Source: Methylorubrum rhodinum
Lineage (GTDB): Bacteria; Pseudomonadota; Alphaproteobacteria; Rhizobiales; Beijerinckiaceae
Direction of reading: 5' to 3'
Length of the DNA stretch: 64,000 nt
Assembly (NCBI RefSeq): GCF_014199935.1
Contig: NZ_JACHOP010000027.1
Span: 1 to 64,000 of the forward strand
Made by a program: the position numbers and the translations under genes. The notes below the pieces were generated by a model. It did no database searches. It was given only the letters and a program-made list of their open reading frames with translations, and had not been told where the DNA came from. The first letter of the stretch is position 1. Each line of letters starts with the position of its first letter. Positions 1 to 7,445 of this stretch are shown piece after piece.

Positions 1-7
1 GCCCCGC

Positions 8-37
8 GCCTGGTCCGGGTGGCCACCCGGACCAGGC
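8..37. terminator. Perfect 15-bp inverted repeat, possible terminator
   Basis: Positions 8-22 and 23-37 are exact reverse complements with no loop spacer, so the transcript could form a strong GC-rich hairpin. It lies downstream of the 3' end of the kai operon, beyond a palindromic repeat. No T-run follows on either strand, so it could equally be a palindromic repeat unit or a protein site. Confidence 0.45.
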
Positions 38-83
38 ACCCCGCGGCTGCGGGACAGCCTCTTTCTAGCAGAGCCCCAACAGA

Positions 84-195
84 CAATTCCGGGGCGCCGC
101 AGGCGAACCCGGAATCCACGACTGGCCGCGACGTTTCGTGAAGCAGCGCATCACAGGTGGATTCCGGGTTCGCTACGCGCCCCGGAATGACGGTG
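84..195. repeat. Palindromic intergenic repeat, copy 1 (short form)
   Basis: It has inverted ends, with ATTCCGGGGCGC near position 86 and GCCCCGGAATGAC near 180-191, and an internal GGATTCCGGGTTCGC. The same element occurs at 32260-32401 and, inverted, at 46748-46889. This copy lacks about 27 bp that the other two share in the left half. It sits just past the 3' end of the histidine kinase gene. Confidence 0.8.
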
Positions 196-214
196 GAGGA
201 GAGGGCAGGCGGGC

Positions 215-1993
215 TCAGCCCCGCCGCGCCCCCTTCCGTCGCGCCGCGCGGCGCAGAATCCGCGACAGATCCTCGACCGAATACGGCTTGTGCAACAACG
301 GAAAACCGTGGTGGCCGTCCTCGGCCAGCACGTGGCTGTAGCCCGACGAGAGCACCACCGGCAGGTCCGGGCGGCGCACGTGGATCGCCCGGGCGAGGTC
401 GACGCCGTTCATGCCCGGCATCACCACGTCGGTGAAGACCACGTCGAAGCGCTCGGGGGTACTCTCCAGTTCGGCCAGCGCCTGATCCGCATCCATGGCC
501 CAGACGGTGCCGTAGCCGAGTTCGGCCAGGGCCTGGGTCGCGAAGGCGCCGACCTCGCGGTTGTCCTCGACCACGAGCACGCAGGTGCCGTGGCCGGGCG
601 CCAGCGGCTCGGGCTCGTCCGGCGCCTCGACTTGCGTCGGGGCGACCCTGGCGCGGGGCAGGAACAGGGTGAAGGTGGTGCCTTCGGCCAAAACACTCTC
701 GACGGCGATGTCGCCGCCGGACTGCTTGGCGAAGCCGAACACCTGGGACAGGCCGAGGCCCGTGCCCTGGCCGACGCCCTTCGTCGTGAAGAACGGCTCG
801 AAGATGCGGTTGAGGTCGGCCGGTGCGATGCCCGAGCCGGTATCGCCGATCGACACCGCCACGAAGTCGCCGACCACTTCGGGGTGAGTGCGCAAGGCCG
901 GGATGCGGTCGGCGTGGCCGACGCGGATCGTCAGCGTGCCCTCGCCGTCCATGGCGTCGCGGGCGTTGACCACCATGTTGACGAGCGCCGTGTCGAACTG
1001 GCTCGGATCGGCCTCGACGAGGCAGGCATAGGGCGCGCCGGCCGCGTCGAAGCAGGGATCGATCTGGGTCTTCACCTGGATGCGCGCGCCCGTCAGCGTG
1101 CCGACCATGTCGGCCACCGCCGCGACGCCGCGGCCGGCATCGAACACCTCGGGCTTGAGGGCTTGGCGCCGGGCGAAGGCCAGGAGCTGGCCGGTGAGCT
1201 TGGCGGCGCGTCCCACCGTGTCGGAGATCGCCTCGACGTAGCGGCGGCGGCGCTCCTCGGGCAGGTCCGGGCGCTTCAGCAGGTCGGTCGAGGACTTGAT
1301 GACGGTGAGCAGGTTGTTGAAGTCGTGGGCCACGCCGCCGGTGAGTTGGCCCACGGCCTCCATCTTCTGCGATTGCCGCAGGGCATCCTCGATCCGCTCG
1401 CGCTCGGCGACTTCCGCGCGCAGGCGCCCGTTGGCCTCGGCGAGTTCGCGCAGGCGCACCCGCTCGGCGGTGAGGTCGGTGAGCACGCCGCAGAGGAGGG
1501 CGCTGTCGCCGTCGCCGTCGAGGCGGCTCAGCGAGAGGTAGCCCGGCCGATCGGTCCCGTCGCCGTCGCGCAGGCACACCTCCCCGCGGGCGGGCGCCCG
1601 GACCGCCGCGCGCTGGAGTGCGGCGAGCGGCTCGTCCTGGTCCTCGGCGGCGAAGCGGGCGAGCGGCTGGCCGATCAGCCGCTCCTGGGGGAGCCTCAGC
1701 ATCTCGGCCAGCCGCCGGTTGCAATAGAGCAGAGTGCCGTCGGGCCCCAGCGTGAAGGCGCCCTCCTGGATCTGCTCGATCAGCACGCGATAGGGCCGGT
1801 CGGCGTTCTCCAGGGTGTAGACCAGCCGCTCGCCCGAGGGCCCCTCGACCACGATGGCGTCGAAATCGCCCCGGCGGATCGCCGCGAGCGTGTCCTCGGT
1901 CTCGTCCAGCCGCGTCTCCAGTTCGCGGATGCGCGCGTGGAGGTCGGCCTGCGGCTCGGGCGCCGCGCCGGCCGGGGCGGGCTCAGGCGACAT
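215..1993 (-). CDS. PAS hybrid sensor histidine kinase with C-terminal receiver (kai operon output)
   Basis: This is a 592-aa hybrid sensor kinase without transmembrane segments, so probably cytoplasmic. Domains in order: a short coiled coil (about 18-40), a PAS domain (about 66-175), HisKA with the phosphoacceptor His223 in VAHDFNN, a HATPase_c domain with an N box near residue 339 and G boxes DTGSGIA and GTGLGLS, and a receiver domain (about 470-585) with acceptor Asp522 in TDVVMPGMNG. Its start overlaps the stop of the upstream kaiB-like gene by 11 nt, so it is the last gene of a translationally coupled kaiC-kaiB-kaiB-like-kinase operon. KaiC/KaiB status is passed to histidine kinases in known clock systems, so I infer that this kinase is the output or input partner. 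Its ligand and partner regulator cannot be read from sequence. Confidence 0.93.
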   Translation of the reverse strand: MSPEPAPAGAAPEPQADLHARIRELETRLDETEDTLAAIRRGDFDAIVVEGPSGERLVYTLENADRPYRVLIEQIQEGAFTLGPDGTLLYCNRRLAEMLRLPQERLIGQPLARFAAEDQDEPLAALQRAAVRAPARGEVCLRDGDGTDRPGYLSLSRLDGDGDSALLCGVLTDLTAERVRLRELAEANGRLRAEVAERERIEDALRQSQKMEAVGQLTGGVAHDFNNLLTVIKSSTDLLKRPDLPEERRRRYVEAISDTVGRAAKLTGQLLAFARRQALKPEVFDAGRGVAAVADMVGTLTGARIQVKTQIDPCFDAAGAPYACLVEADPSQFDTALVNMVVNARDAMDGEGTLTIRVGHADRIPALRTHPEVVGDFVAVSIGDTGSGIAPADLNRIFEPFFTTKGVGQGTGLGLSQVFGFAKQSGGDIAVESVLAEGTTFTLFLPRARVAPTQVEAPDEPEPLAPGHGTCVLVVEDNREVGAFATQALAELGYGTVWAMDADQALAELESTPERFDVVFTDVVMPGMNGVDLARAIHVRRPDLPVVLSSGYSHVLAEDGHHGFPLLHKPYSVEDLSRILRRAARRKGARRG

Positions 1994-2390
1994 CGGCGCC
2001 TCCCGCTTCGGGCGATGCGGCCTGCGGCTGCTGTTGCTGCTGGGCGACCAGGGCGGGCGCTTGCGGGCCGGGCCTCATGCCAGCCCCCGTGCCGGGCCCC
2101 ATGTCAGGCTCCGTACCGGCGAGCCCGAGCGCTTCGAGGACGCGGCGCCCGTCGGTCAGGTCGCCCGCCGCGCGCCGGGCGGGAGGGGGGCTGAGCCGGA
2201 TCAGGGTCGGCGCCGCGACGACGCCGTCGCGGCCGGCGAGGCCGGGCTGCTGGTAGATGTCCACGACCTCGAGGTCGCAGGCACCGGCGAGCGGCCCCTC
2301 GCACAGGCGCCGGACGTCTCCGATGGTGCGCGCCGAGCGCGGCGAGGTGCCGGCCACGTAGAGGCGCAGGCGGATGCGGTCGGGCGCCAT
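1983..2390 (-). CDS. KaiB-like thioredoxin-fold protein with C-terminal extension
   Basis: This 135-aa protein begins with a KaiB-type domain (about residues 5-95): RLRLYVAGTSPRSARTIG, a conserved VVDIYQQPGLA segment and APTLIRLSPPP followed by GDLTDG. These match KaiB's LYVAG, DVLKNPQLA, PTL and IGDLS motifs in order. A low-complexity Gly/Pro/Gln/Ala-rich tail of about 40 residues replaces the short KaiB C-terminus. Its ATG overlaps the stop of the upstream canonical kaiB by one base, and its own stop overlaps the kinase start. It is a divergent paralogue of its neighbour. It might modulate KaiC or dock on the kinase; the role is inferred only from context. Confidence 0.85.
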   Translation of the reverse strand: MAPDRIRLRLYVAGTSPRSARTIGDVRRLCEGPLAGACDLEVVDIYQQPGLAGRDGVVAAPTLIRLSPPPARRAAGDLTDGRRVLEALGLAGTEPDMGPGTGAGMRPGPQAPALVAQQQQQPQAASPEAGGADVA

Positions 2391-2728
2391 CAGGTCAGGC
2401 CCGCCTCGCGGTCAAGGTCGGGCCGGATGTCGAGGCCCACCAGCACCTTCTCGGTGTTGGAGAGGTCGCCGATGATGCGCTTGAGCGGCGCGGGTAGGCG
2501 GCGCACCAGGGTCGGGATCGCCAGGATCTGGTCGCCCGCGGCGAGCTGCGGGTTCTTCATCAGATCGACCAGCTCGATCTCGTAGCGGCCCGCGAGATGC
2601 GCCTCGCAGAAGCGCTTGAGGTTGGCCATGGCGGCAAGCGACTTGGCCGTCTGCCCCGCCACGTAGAGGCGCAGGCGGTAGCGGCCGTCCTCGGCCTCGC
2701 ACGGCGCGCCGGTTTCGGTCTCGTTCAT
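2390..2728 (-). CDS. kaiB: Circadian clock protein KaiB
   Basis: This 112-aa protein is close to canonical KaiB: RLRLYVAGQTAKSL, then ELVDLMKNPQLAAGDQILA, then IPTLVRRLPAPLKRIIGDLS and KVLVGLD. KaiB is a fold-switching thioredoxin-like protein that binds the KaiC ring and promotes its dephosphorylation in cyanobacteria. I chose ATG 2728 because it overlaps the kaiC stop in an ATGA arrangement, and upstream in-frame sequence is only an overlap with kaiC. No KaiA is present, as is usual in non-cyanobacterial kaiBC loci, so an hourglass-like timer is more likely than a free-running clock. Confidence 0.95.
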   Translation of the reverse strand: MNETETGAPCEAEDGRYRLRLYVAGQTAKSLAAMANLKRFCEAHLAGRYEIELVDLMKNPQLAAGDQILAIPTLVRRLPAPLKRIIGDLSNTEKVLVGLDIRPDLDREAGLT

Positions 2729-4425
2729 CGGCCTGCTCCCCGCCGGGCGGCGAGGTCGCGCCGCTCGCTCGCCAGCGCGGCTTCGCGCCGCTCCTCCTCG
2801 TCGAGAAGGATCGCCTCTTCCTCGGCCACCGCCTCCAGGCCGGCGCGCAGCTCCTCGATCCGGCGCTCCAGCGAACGGCGGCGGCGCTCGGTCTCGCGCT
2901 GGCGGCGGCGGTTCTCCTGCCGCCGCCGCAGGACCTCGGCGGCTTCCTCCGCCTCCCGCACCGCCCGCGCCGTCCCGGTCAGGACGCCGGAGGGACCGAT
3001 ATAGGCGTCGACGAGCCTGAGCCCCTCGCGCGACATCGCGAACTCGCGCACTTGGTTCGAGTGGCTCATGCCCCGCGCCTTGATGACGTAGAGGGTGCGC
3101 GAGCGCTCGCCGTTGGCCTCGACGTTGAGGAGCCTGATCCAGGCATCCATCAGCGAGGAGACGCCGATGTCGCCGTCGCGGCCGAGCCCGCCGTCCTCGC
3201 GCAGGCTCGTGAACACGGCGGTGATGCCGCGGGCCTTGAGCAGGTCGGCCATGCGCAGGATCGTCGTCTGAAGCTCGGCGTCCGGCCCGCGCAGGGCCGA
3301 GAGCGGATCGACCACGACGAGGTCGGGCCCGAACCGGTCGAGGTCCCGCTGCATCCGGGCGAGATGCATCTCCAGGCCGTAGAGGCTCGGCCGCGCCGCC
3401 TCGAAGCGCAGGAGGCCCGCGGCGACGTGGCGGGCGAGGTCGACGCCGATCGAGCGGGCGTTGCGGATGATCTGTTCTCCGCTCTCCTCGAAGACGAACG
3501 ACAGGCAGCGCTCGCCCCGGGCGCAGGCCGCGTCGACCATGCTGGCGCAGATCATGGTCTTGCCGGTGCCGGCCTCGCCCGACACGAGGATGCCGGAGCC
3601 GCGGTGGAAGCCGCCGGGGCCGAGCATGGCGTCGAGGCCGTCGATGCCGGTCGCGACCACCCCCTCGCCCGCCGGGTAGTCGAGGTCGGCCGAGGTGACC
3701 GGCAGAACGCTGATGCCCTCGGCGTCGATCAGGAACGGGTACTCGTTGGTGCCGTGGGCCGAGCCGCGGTACTTCACCACCCGCAGGCGGCGCGTCGTGA
3801 TCTGGTCCTCGACCCGGTTGTCGAGCAGCACCACGCAGTCGGAGACGTATTCCTCCAGCCCCTGGCGGGTGAGCTGGCCCTCGCCGCGCTCGCCGGTGAT
3901 GATCGCGGTGAGCCCGCGCTCCTTGATCCAGCCGAACAGGCGGCGCAGCTCCGCCCGCAGCACCGAGGCGTCGGAGAAGCCGGAGAACAGGGTCTCGATC
4001 GTGTCGAGCACGATGCGCTTGGCGCCGACCGAATCGACGGCGAAGCCGAGGCGGATGAACAGACCTTCGAGGTCGTACGCGCCGGTCTCCTCGATCTCGG
4101 AGCGCTCGATCCGGACGTGGTCGATGGCGAGCTTTCCCTGCCCGATCAGGCCGTCGAGATCGTAGCCCAGCGAGGCGACGTTGGCGGAAAGATCCTCGGC
4201 CCGCTCCTCGAAGCTCATGAACACGCCGGGCTCGCCGTAGCGGGTCACGCCGTTGACCAGGAAGGTCGTGGCGAACAGGGTCTTGCCGCAGCCGGCCGCG
4301 CCGCAGACCAGGGAAGGCCGGCCCGCGGGCAGGCCGCCGAAGGTGACGGCGTCGAAGCCCTCGATGCCGGTGGCGGCCTTCGGCAGGCCTGGACGGAGAT
4401 CGGGTTGGGCCGGAGGCTGGTTCAT
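2725..4425 (-). CDS. kaiC: Circadian clock ATPase/autokinase KaiC
   Basis: This 566-aa double RecA-like ATPase has Walker A motifs GAAGCGKT (42-49) and GEAGTGKT (283-290). Each is followed by paired acidic residues (FEER near 72-75, FEES near 312-315). The KaiC phosphosite region reads GVSSLMDAW, placing Ser423-Ser424 where cyanobacterial KaiC has Ser431-Thr432. The inter-domain KYRGSAHGTNEYPF motif is conserved. Beyond residue 485 a highly charged Arg/Glu-rich coiled coil of about 80 residues replaces the cyanobacterial A-loop tail that binds KaiA. It is the first gene of the kai operon. The protein probably forms a hexamer that autophosphorylates. The coiled-coil tail suggests assembly or partner binding unlike the KaiA-dependent clock. 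Confidence 0.96.
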   Translation of the reverse strand: MNQPPAQPDLRPGLPKAATGIEGFDAVTFGGLPAGRPSLVCGAAGCGKTLFATTFLVNGVTRYGEPGVFMSFEERAEDLSANVASLGYDLDGLIGQGKLAIDHVRIERSEIEETGAYDLEGLFIRLGFAVDSVGAKRIVLDTIETLFSGFSDASVLRAELRRLFGWIKERGLTAIITGERGEGQLTRQGLEEYVSDCVVLLDNRVEDQITTRRLRVVKYRGSAHGTNEYPFLIDAEGISVLPVTSADLDYPAGEGVVATGIDGLDAMLGPGGFHRGSGILVSGEAGTGKTMICASMVDAACARGERCLSFVFEESGEQIIRNARSIGVDLARHVAAGLLRFEAARPSLYGLEMHLARMQRDLDRFGPDLVVVDPLSALRGPDAELQTTILRMADLLKARGITAVFTSLREDGGLGRDGDIGVSSLMDAWIRLLNVEANGERSRTLYVIKARGMSHSNQVREFAMSREGLRLVDAYIGPSGVLTGTARAVREAEEAAEVLRRRQENRRRQRETERRRRSLERRIEELRAGLEAVAEEEAILLDEEERREAALASERRDLAARRGAGR

Positions 4426-4853
4426 CGCGGGCTTCCGGCCAGGGTGATGTCGATGTCGTCACCCGCTGCCGGACGGCATACGGCTGCGCGGCAGCAGGCT
4501 TTTCGACACGATTCGGATCGCGGCTCGTACTTCAGGGGCGCTTCGATTGGCAAGGCGGGCCGCCGACCGAGGCAGGGCCCTCGCTCGAAGCGATCGTCCT
4601 GCTTCTTGCCCGGCCTCGAGCGCCGGCGGCCGCCTCCGCAGCCTTGGCTTCTCGCTCCGCCGGACGCCTCGGCTCGCGCCGAGGCCCGCTCCGCGGGGCG
4701 CTCGTCGCGCCCGGAATGCGGTGCAATCGCCCTTCGAGCGATGGCCCTGCCGACCGGTGGATCGGGCCGGGCGCCGCAGCCTGCCGCGTCCGATCGATCC
4801 GCTCGGCTCACCGGCTCACGCCGTCATCGCAAGGCGATCGACCGGACACGGTC
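4426..4853. other. Intergenic region upstream of kaiC
   Basis: I support no gene in these 428 bases. Reading frames through it give Arg/Ala/Gly-rich, low-complexity translations typical of non-coding GC-rich DNA. It must hold the kai operon promoter, but I cannot pick out a convincing -35/-10 pair by eye. Confidence 0.5.
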
Positions 4854-5072
4854 TCACAGGCTGGTCTCGGGTCCGTGCTTGTCGCCGTCGTCGGGCACCG
4901 GGCCGGTCTCCCCCTGCCAGGGCAAGCTCTGCCAGGGCGGCTGGCCCGCGCGGGCCTCGTATTCGTCGAGGGTCAGAGTCGCCTCGCCGCCCTCCGCGTC
5001 GGCGACGCGGACATGGCTCGGTCGGGGCTGCCTAGGCGGAACGAGATGGAGGCCCTTGAACGCGCTCGCCAT
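4854..5072 (-). CDS. Small hypothetical protein
   Basis: This 72-aa polypeptide has no family I recognise. It is soluble, Pro/Gly-rich at its C-terminus, and has a central strand-like stretch EATLTLDEYEARAG. The ATG follows the stop of the 5080-5307 gene by only 7 nt and has a G-rich stretch upstream, so the two genes are probably co-transcribed. Codon use is ordinary for the window. Confidence 0.55.
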   Translation of the reverse strand: MASAFKGLHLVPPRQPRPSHVRVADAEGGEATLTLDEYEARAGQPPWQSLPWQGETGPVPDDGDKHGPETSL

Positions 5073-5079
5073 CGCGGCC

Positions 5080-5307
5080 TCAGCCCCCCTGCTCGGGCTG
5101 CCCGCCCCGGGGCGGGCGGCAGAGATAGGCGGGCTTGGTCCGCAGGTAGCCCTTAAGGCGCAGATACTCGGCGACGATCTCGCAGACCGCCTTGTCGCGC
5201 GGCAGGCGCTCGACCGCGCAATGCGCGTCCAGCGCTGCCACGACCTCCGGCGGGAAGGTCAGGATGCCGGCGAGTTTCGGCGGATCGTCGGTGCTCGTCT
5301 CGTCCAC
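5080..5307 (-). CDS. Small hypothetical protein, possible ribbon-helix-helix-like
   Basis: I chose GTG 5307 (75 aa) because AAGGAA lies about 8 nt upstream. An in-frame ATG at 5340 would add 11 residues but has no visible ribosome site. The core LTFPPEVVAALDAHCAVERLPRDKAVCEIVAEYL has a short strand followed by two amphipathic helices, which is reminiscent of a ribbon-helix-helix or CopG-like fold, but I cannot assign it firmly. The tail LRTKPAYLCRPPRGG is basic. It lies 7 nt ahead of the 4854-5072 gene. Confidence 0.6.
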   Translation of the reverse strand: MDETSTDDPPKLAGILTFPPEVVAALDAHCAVERLPRDKAVCEIVAEYLRLKGYLRTKPAYLCRPPRGGQPEQGG

Positions 5308-5361
5308 AGCCCGTTCCTTCCCCCTCGCACCACCGTTCATCCCGTACGGGCGCCCAGGCCC

Positions 5362-5508
5362 TCAGCTCGGCTGCTCCTCGACCTGCTCGAGATCCTCCTC
5401 CGGCAGCGGCTCGGCGGGCGTCTGGGCAGGGGTCTGAGCAGGAGTCTGAGACGGCGGGTCGCGGTCCGTCTCGTCGTCGCCGGGCTTGGGGCTGTCCGAT
5501 CGCGTCAC
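5362..5508 (-). CDS. Small acidic protein with QTPA repeats
   Basis: This is a 48-residue ORF starting with GTG at 5508, preceded by a clear AAGGAG five to six bases upstream. The translation is strongly acidic and disordered. It contains three tandem Q-T-P-A units at about residues 21-32 and ends in an EEDLEQVEEQPS-like tail. No domain is recognised. The good ribosome site and the position between two genes of the same strand argue for a real small gene. Confidence 0.55.
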   Translation of the reverse strand: MTRSDSPKPGDDETDRDPPSQTPAQTPAQTPAEPLPEEDLEQVEEQPS

Positions 5509-5574
5509 CAGGGTCTCCTTCCGGATGTGTCGGGATCAAGCCGGCATCCGCCACGGCGGTTCCGTGCCTCGAGG

Positions 5575-5931
5575 TCACGGATCGAGAGCCAGCACGGCGG
5601 TGCGTGCCACCAGCGCCGGGGGCGCCGTGACCCGCCACGCCGCCAGCAGCCCCGTGCGCAAGAAGTCCTCCTCCACTCCGAAAAGATCGAGGCTGGTCCA
5701 ACCGCGCTCGCCCCAGGCCCCGGGGACGGGAGCGCAGGCGTCGGGCTCGGCCTCGACGGCCGCGGCCTGCTGCTCCGGCGTCAGCCGTAGGACGACGCGC
5801 TCCTCCTCGGTCCAGAGCGTCGCGAAGATGCGCCCGCCGACCCGGAAATCCGGATGACCCCGATGCGCGCCCTCGACGACCTCGGGCAGCATCAGCGCGA
5901 GCGCGCGCACGTCCTCGGGCAGGCAGGACAA
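5575..5931 (-). CDS. MmcQ/YjbR family protein
   Basis: This 118-aa protein shows the MmcQ/YjbR (CyaY-like fold) pattern: an N-terminal LPEVVEGAHRGHPDFRVGG segment, then RIFATLW, a VLRLTPEQQAAAVEA helix, and a C-terminal GWTSLDL and LAAWRVTAPP. The family is described as DNA-binding-like but its role is poorly defined. The start is TTG with GAGGGT upstream, 15 nt after the stop of the 5947-6189 gene, so an operon is likely. GTG codons a few residues in are alternative starts. Confidence 0.85.
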   Translation of the reverse strand: MSCLPEDVRALALMLPEVVEGAHRGHPDFRVGGRIFATLWTEEERVVLRLTPEQQAAAVEAEPDACAPVPGAWGERGWTSLDLFGVEEDFLRTGLLAAWRVTAPPALVARTAVLALDP

Positions 5932-5946
5932 GGCCTGACCCTCGGC

Positions 5947-6189
5947 CTAATCCGCGCGGGCGGCCGGCGCCTGCCAGGCCACGCCCGCATGCTCGCGCAC
6001 GTCGCCGGAGCGGGTTCCGGTGTCGGCATCGCTGACCCACTCGCCGGGTTCGGCGACCTCCAGCACCTCGTCCTCGGGATAGGCGGCCTCGACGAAGAGT
6101 CGGGCCTCGCCCTCGGCGGCGGCCCGCACCGTGACGAGCGGGCGCTCGCCCGCCGCCCCGCGCACCCGGGCGATGAAGAGTTTCGACAT
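5947..6189 (-). CDS. Hypothetical protein
   Basis: This is an 80-aa protein if started at ATG 6189, which has AGGAG six bases upstream; an in-frame codon five residues earlier lacks a site. It begins MSKLFIARVRG and has alternating strand-like segments (PLVTVRAAAEGEARLFVEA, EVLEVAEPGEWV). I do not recognise a family. It is probably co-transcribed with the MmcQ-like gene. Confidence 0.65.
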   Translation of the reverse strand: MSKLFIARVRGAAGERPLVTVRAAAEGEARLFVEAAYPEDEVLEVAEPGEWVSDADTGTRSGDVREHAGVAWQAPAARAD

Positions 6190-6387
6190 GACGGCTCCTG
6201 CCACGATTCCCTCGCGTTCGCCCCGTCAACGCGCGGGCCGGGCCGATGGTGCGGACGGCCGGCACCGCGCGGCTCGCAGAGCCGGCTATGCTTGCGGCGC
6301 GGCGGGGCCATGCCGTGCGGACCGTCGCCTTCGCGGCGCGATCCGATACAGGGCGGTCTCCGCCGCGCCGACAACCGAATCGCTCCC

Positions 6388-6582
6388 ATGCCCCAAGGTG
6401 CCGTCACCTTCCTGGGCCGCGGCCTCGCCTATGTGCGCGGCCAGCGGATCGTGCTGACGATCTGTCCGGTCTGCTCCCAGCGCAACGACCCGAAGGCGGC
6501 CGAGCGGGGCCGCTGCCTCTGGTGCGCCTACGTCCCCACCCCCGCCGACGTGCGGGCCGCGGCCGACGACAAGGCCGCCTGA
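6388..6582 (+). CDS. Small zinc-ribbon-like hypothetical protein
   Basis: This 64-aa protein contains two CxxC knuckles, CPVC (about 26-29) and CLWC (about 43-46), as expected for a single zinc ribbon. A hydrophobic ITFLGRGLAYVRG-type N-terminus precedes them and a charged Ala/Asp/Lys tail follows. I chose the ATG at 6388 because the longer frame upstream runs through other genes and looks non-coding. Its function is unknown; small zinc ribbons often bind nucleic acid or partner proteins. Confidence 0.6.
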   Translation: MPQGAVTFLGRGLAYVRGQRIVLTICPVCSQRNDPKAAERGRCLWCAYVPTPADVRAAADDKAA

Positions 6583-6605
6583 GCCGCCGCGCCCGACGGC
6601 TCCGG

Positions 6606-7264
6606 TCACGGCTCGACCGTCACCGCCTGCCGGAAGGGGGCGTCCTGCGGATGCAGGGGCCAGGTCGAGCCCTCGTCGACGAGATCGACGAGGCGTTCGT
6701 AGCGGCCGGGGAGGGCGGTGACGGCGAGGCTCAGCCCGGCCGCATCCCCCGCGCGCAGCGGCAGCGGCACGTGCCGCCCCCGCCGCCGCAGGTGCTGGGC
6801 GACCGGCAGCGCGACGAGGACGCCCTGGCAGCTGCCGCCGACGAAGACCGGCCCCGCGGGACAGGTCTCGGCGATCTCGTGGACGTAGCGCAGGTCGAGG
6901 CGCTGGATCTCGTCCCCGTCGTAGCGGATGACCGGTGCATCGAGCCGAGCCAAGGCCTCGCGCAGGAGAGCGTCGTCCCGGCCGCGTTCGCGCGATCCGG
7001 CCTGCCCGGTCAGCGGCACCGCTCCGGCACCCACCCGCCGGCACGCCCAAAGGGCTGGGACGAGATCGAGGACGTCGCGGATCAGCAGGACGACCGGGCG
7101 GTCCTGTCCCGCCCCCGCCGCAGCGAGACCGGTTCGCAGTTCGCTCAGAGGCGGACGACGGCGACCCGGGGAATCGGAGGAAGCACCGACATCGGCGCCG
7201 GACCGCCACCCGGGATGCCGCCGCCTTCGGTGTTGATCGTCTCCATCTTGGCGCGCGTGCGCAT
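6606..7264 (-). pseudogene. Frameshifted acyl-AMP ligase/thioesterase-like remnant
   Basis: An ORF starting at ATG 7264 (39 codons) stops at 7145, in the frame neighbouring the following reading frame. If one base is restored there, translation continues as SELRTGLAAAG, then RPVVLLIRDVLDLVPALWAC, which resembles the N-terminus of fatty-acyl-AMP ligases. It then runs into a thioesterase-like GPVFVGGSCQGVLVALPVA with a GxSxG-type elbow, where Cys follows Ser. The adenylation core and the rest of the thioesterase are missing. I read this as a decayed NRPS/FAAL-type gene. The intact downstream part (6606-7034) could still be expressed from GTG 7034 as a 142-aa protein. Confidence 0.5.
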
Positions 7265-7445
7265 GGTCGCTGTCGACACGTGAGGGGAGCGGCGAGGATC
7301 GGAGCGGAGAGAGACGAAATCAACCGTCGGCCCGCGAGCCAGGGCCGCATCCGATCGCGTGTCGCCTCGAAGATACAGCTGACGAGATCATCCGGTCGTC
7401 GGGGCCCAACCGTTGCGGGAACCGAGATCCGGAACCGGTCCGGCC

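Noticed and set aside
290..2194. A long plus-strand open frame opposite the hybrid kinase.
   Set aside because: Shadow of the kinase gene; the translation is His/Arg/Gly-rich with no domain.
4422..4811. A 129-codon frame upstream of kaiC.
   Set aside because: Arg/Ala/Gly-rich translation with no ribosome site, no domain and partial overlap with the kaiC start; treated as intergenic.
7145..7264. The 39-aa peptide as a possible ribosomal peptide (RiPP) precursor.
   Set aside because: It is better explained as the N-terminus of the frameshifted adenylation gene. No modifying enzyme or clear ribosome site is nearby.
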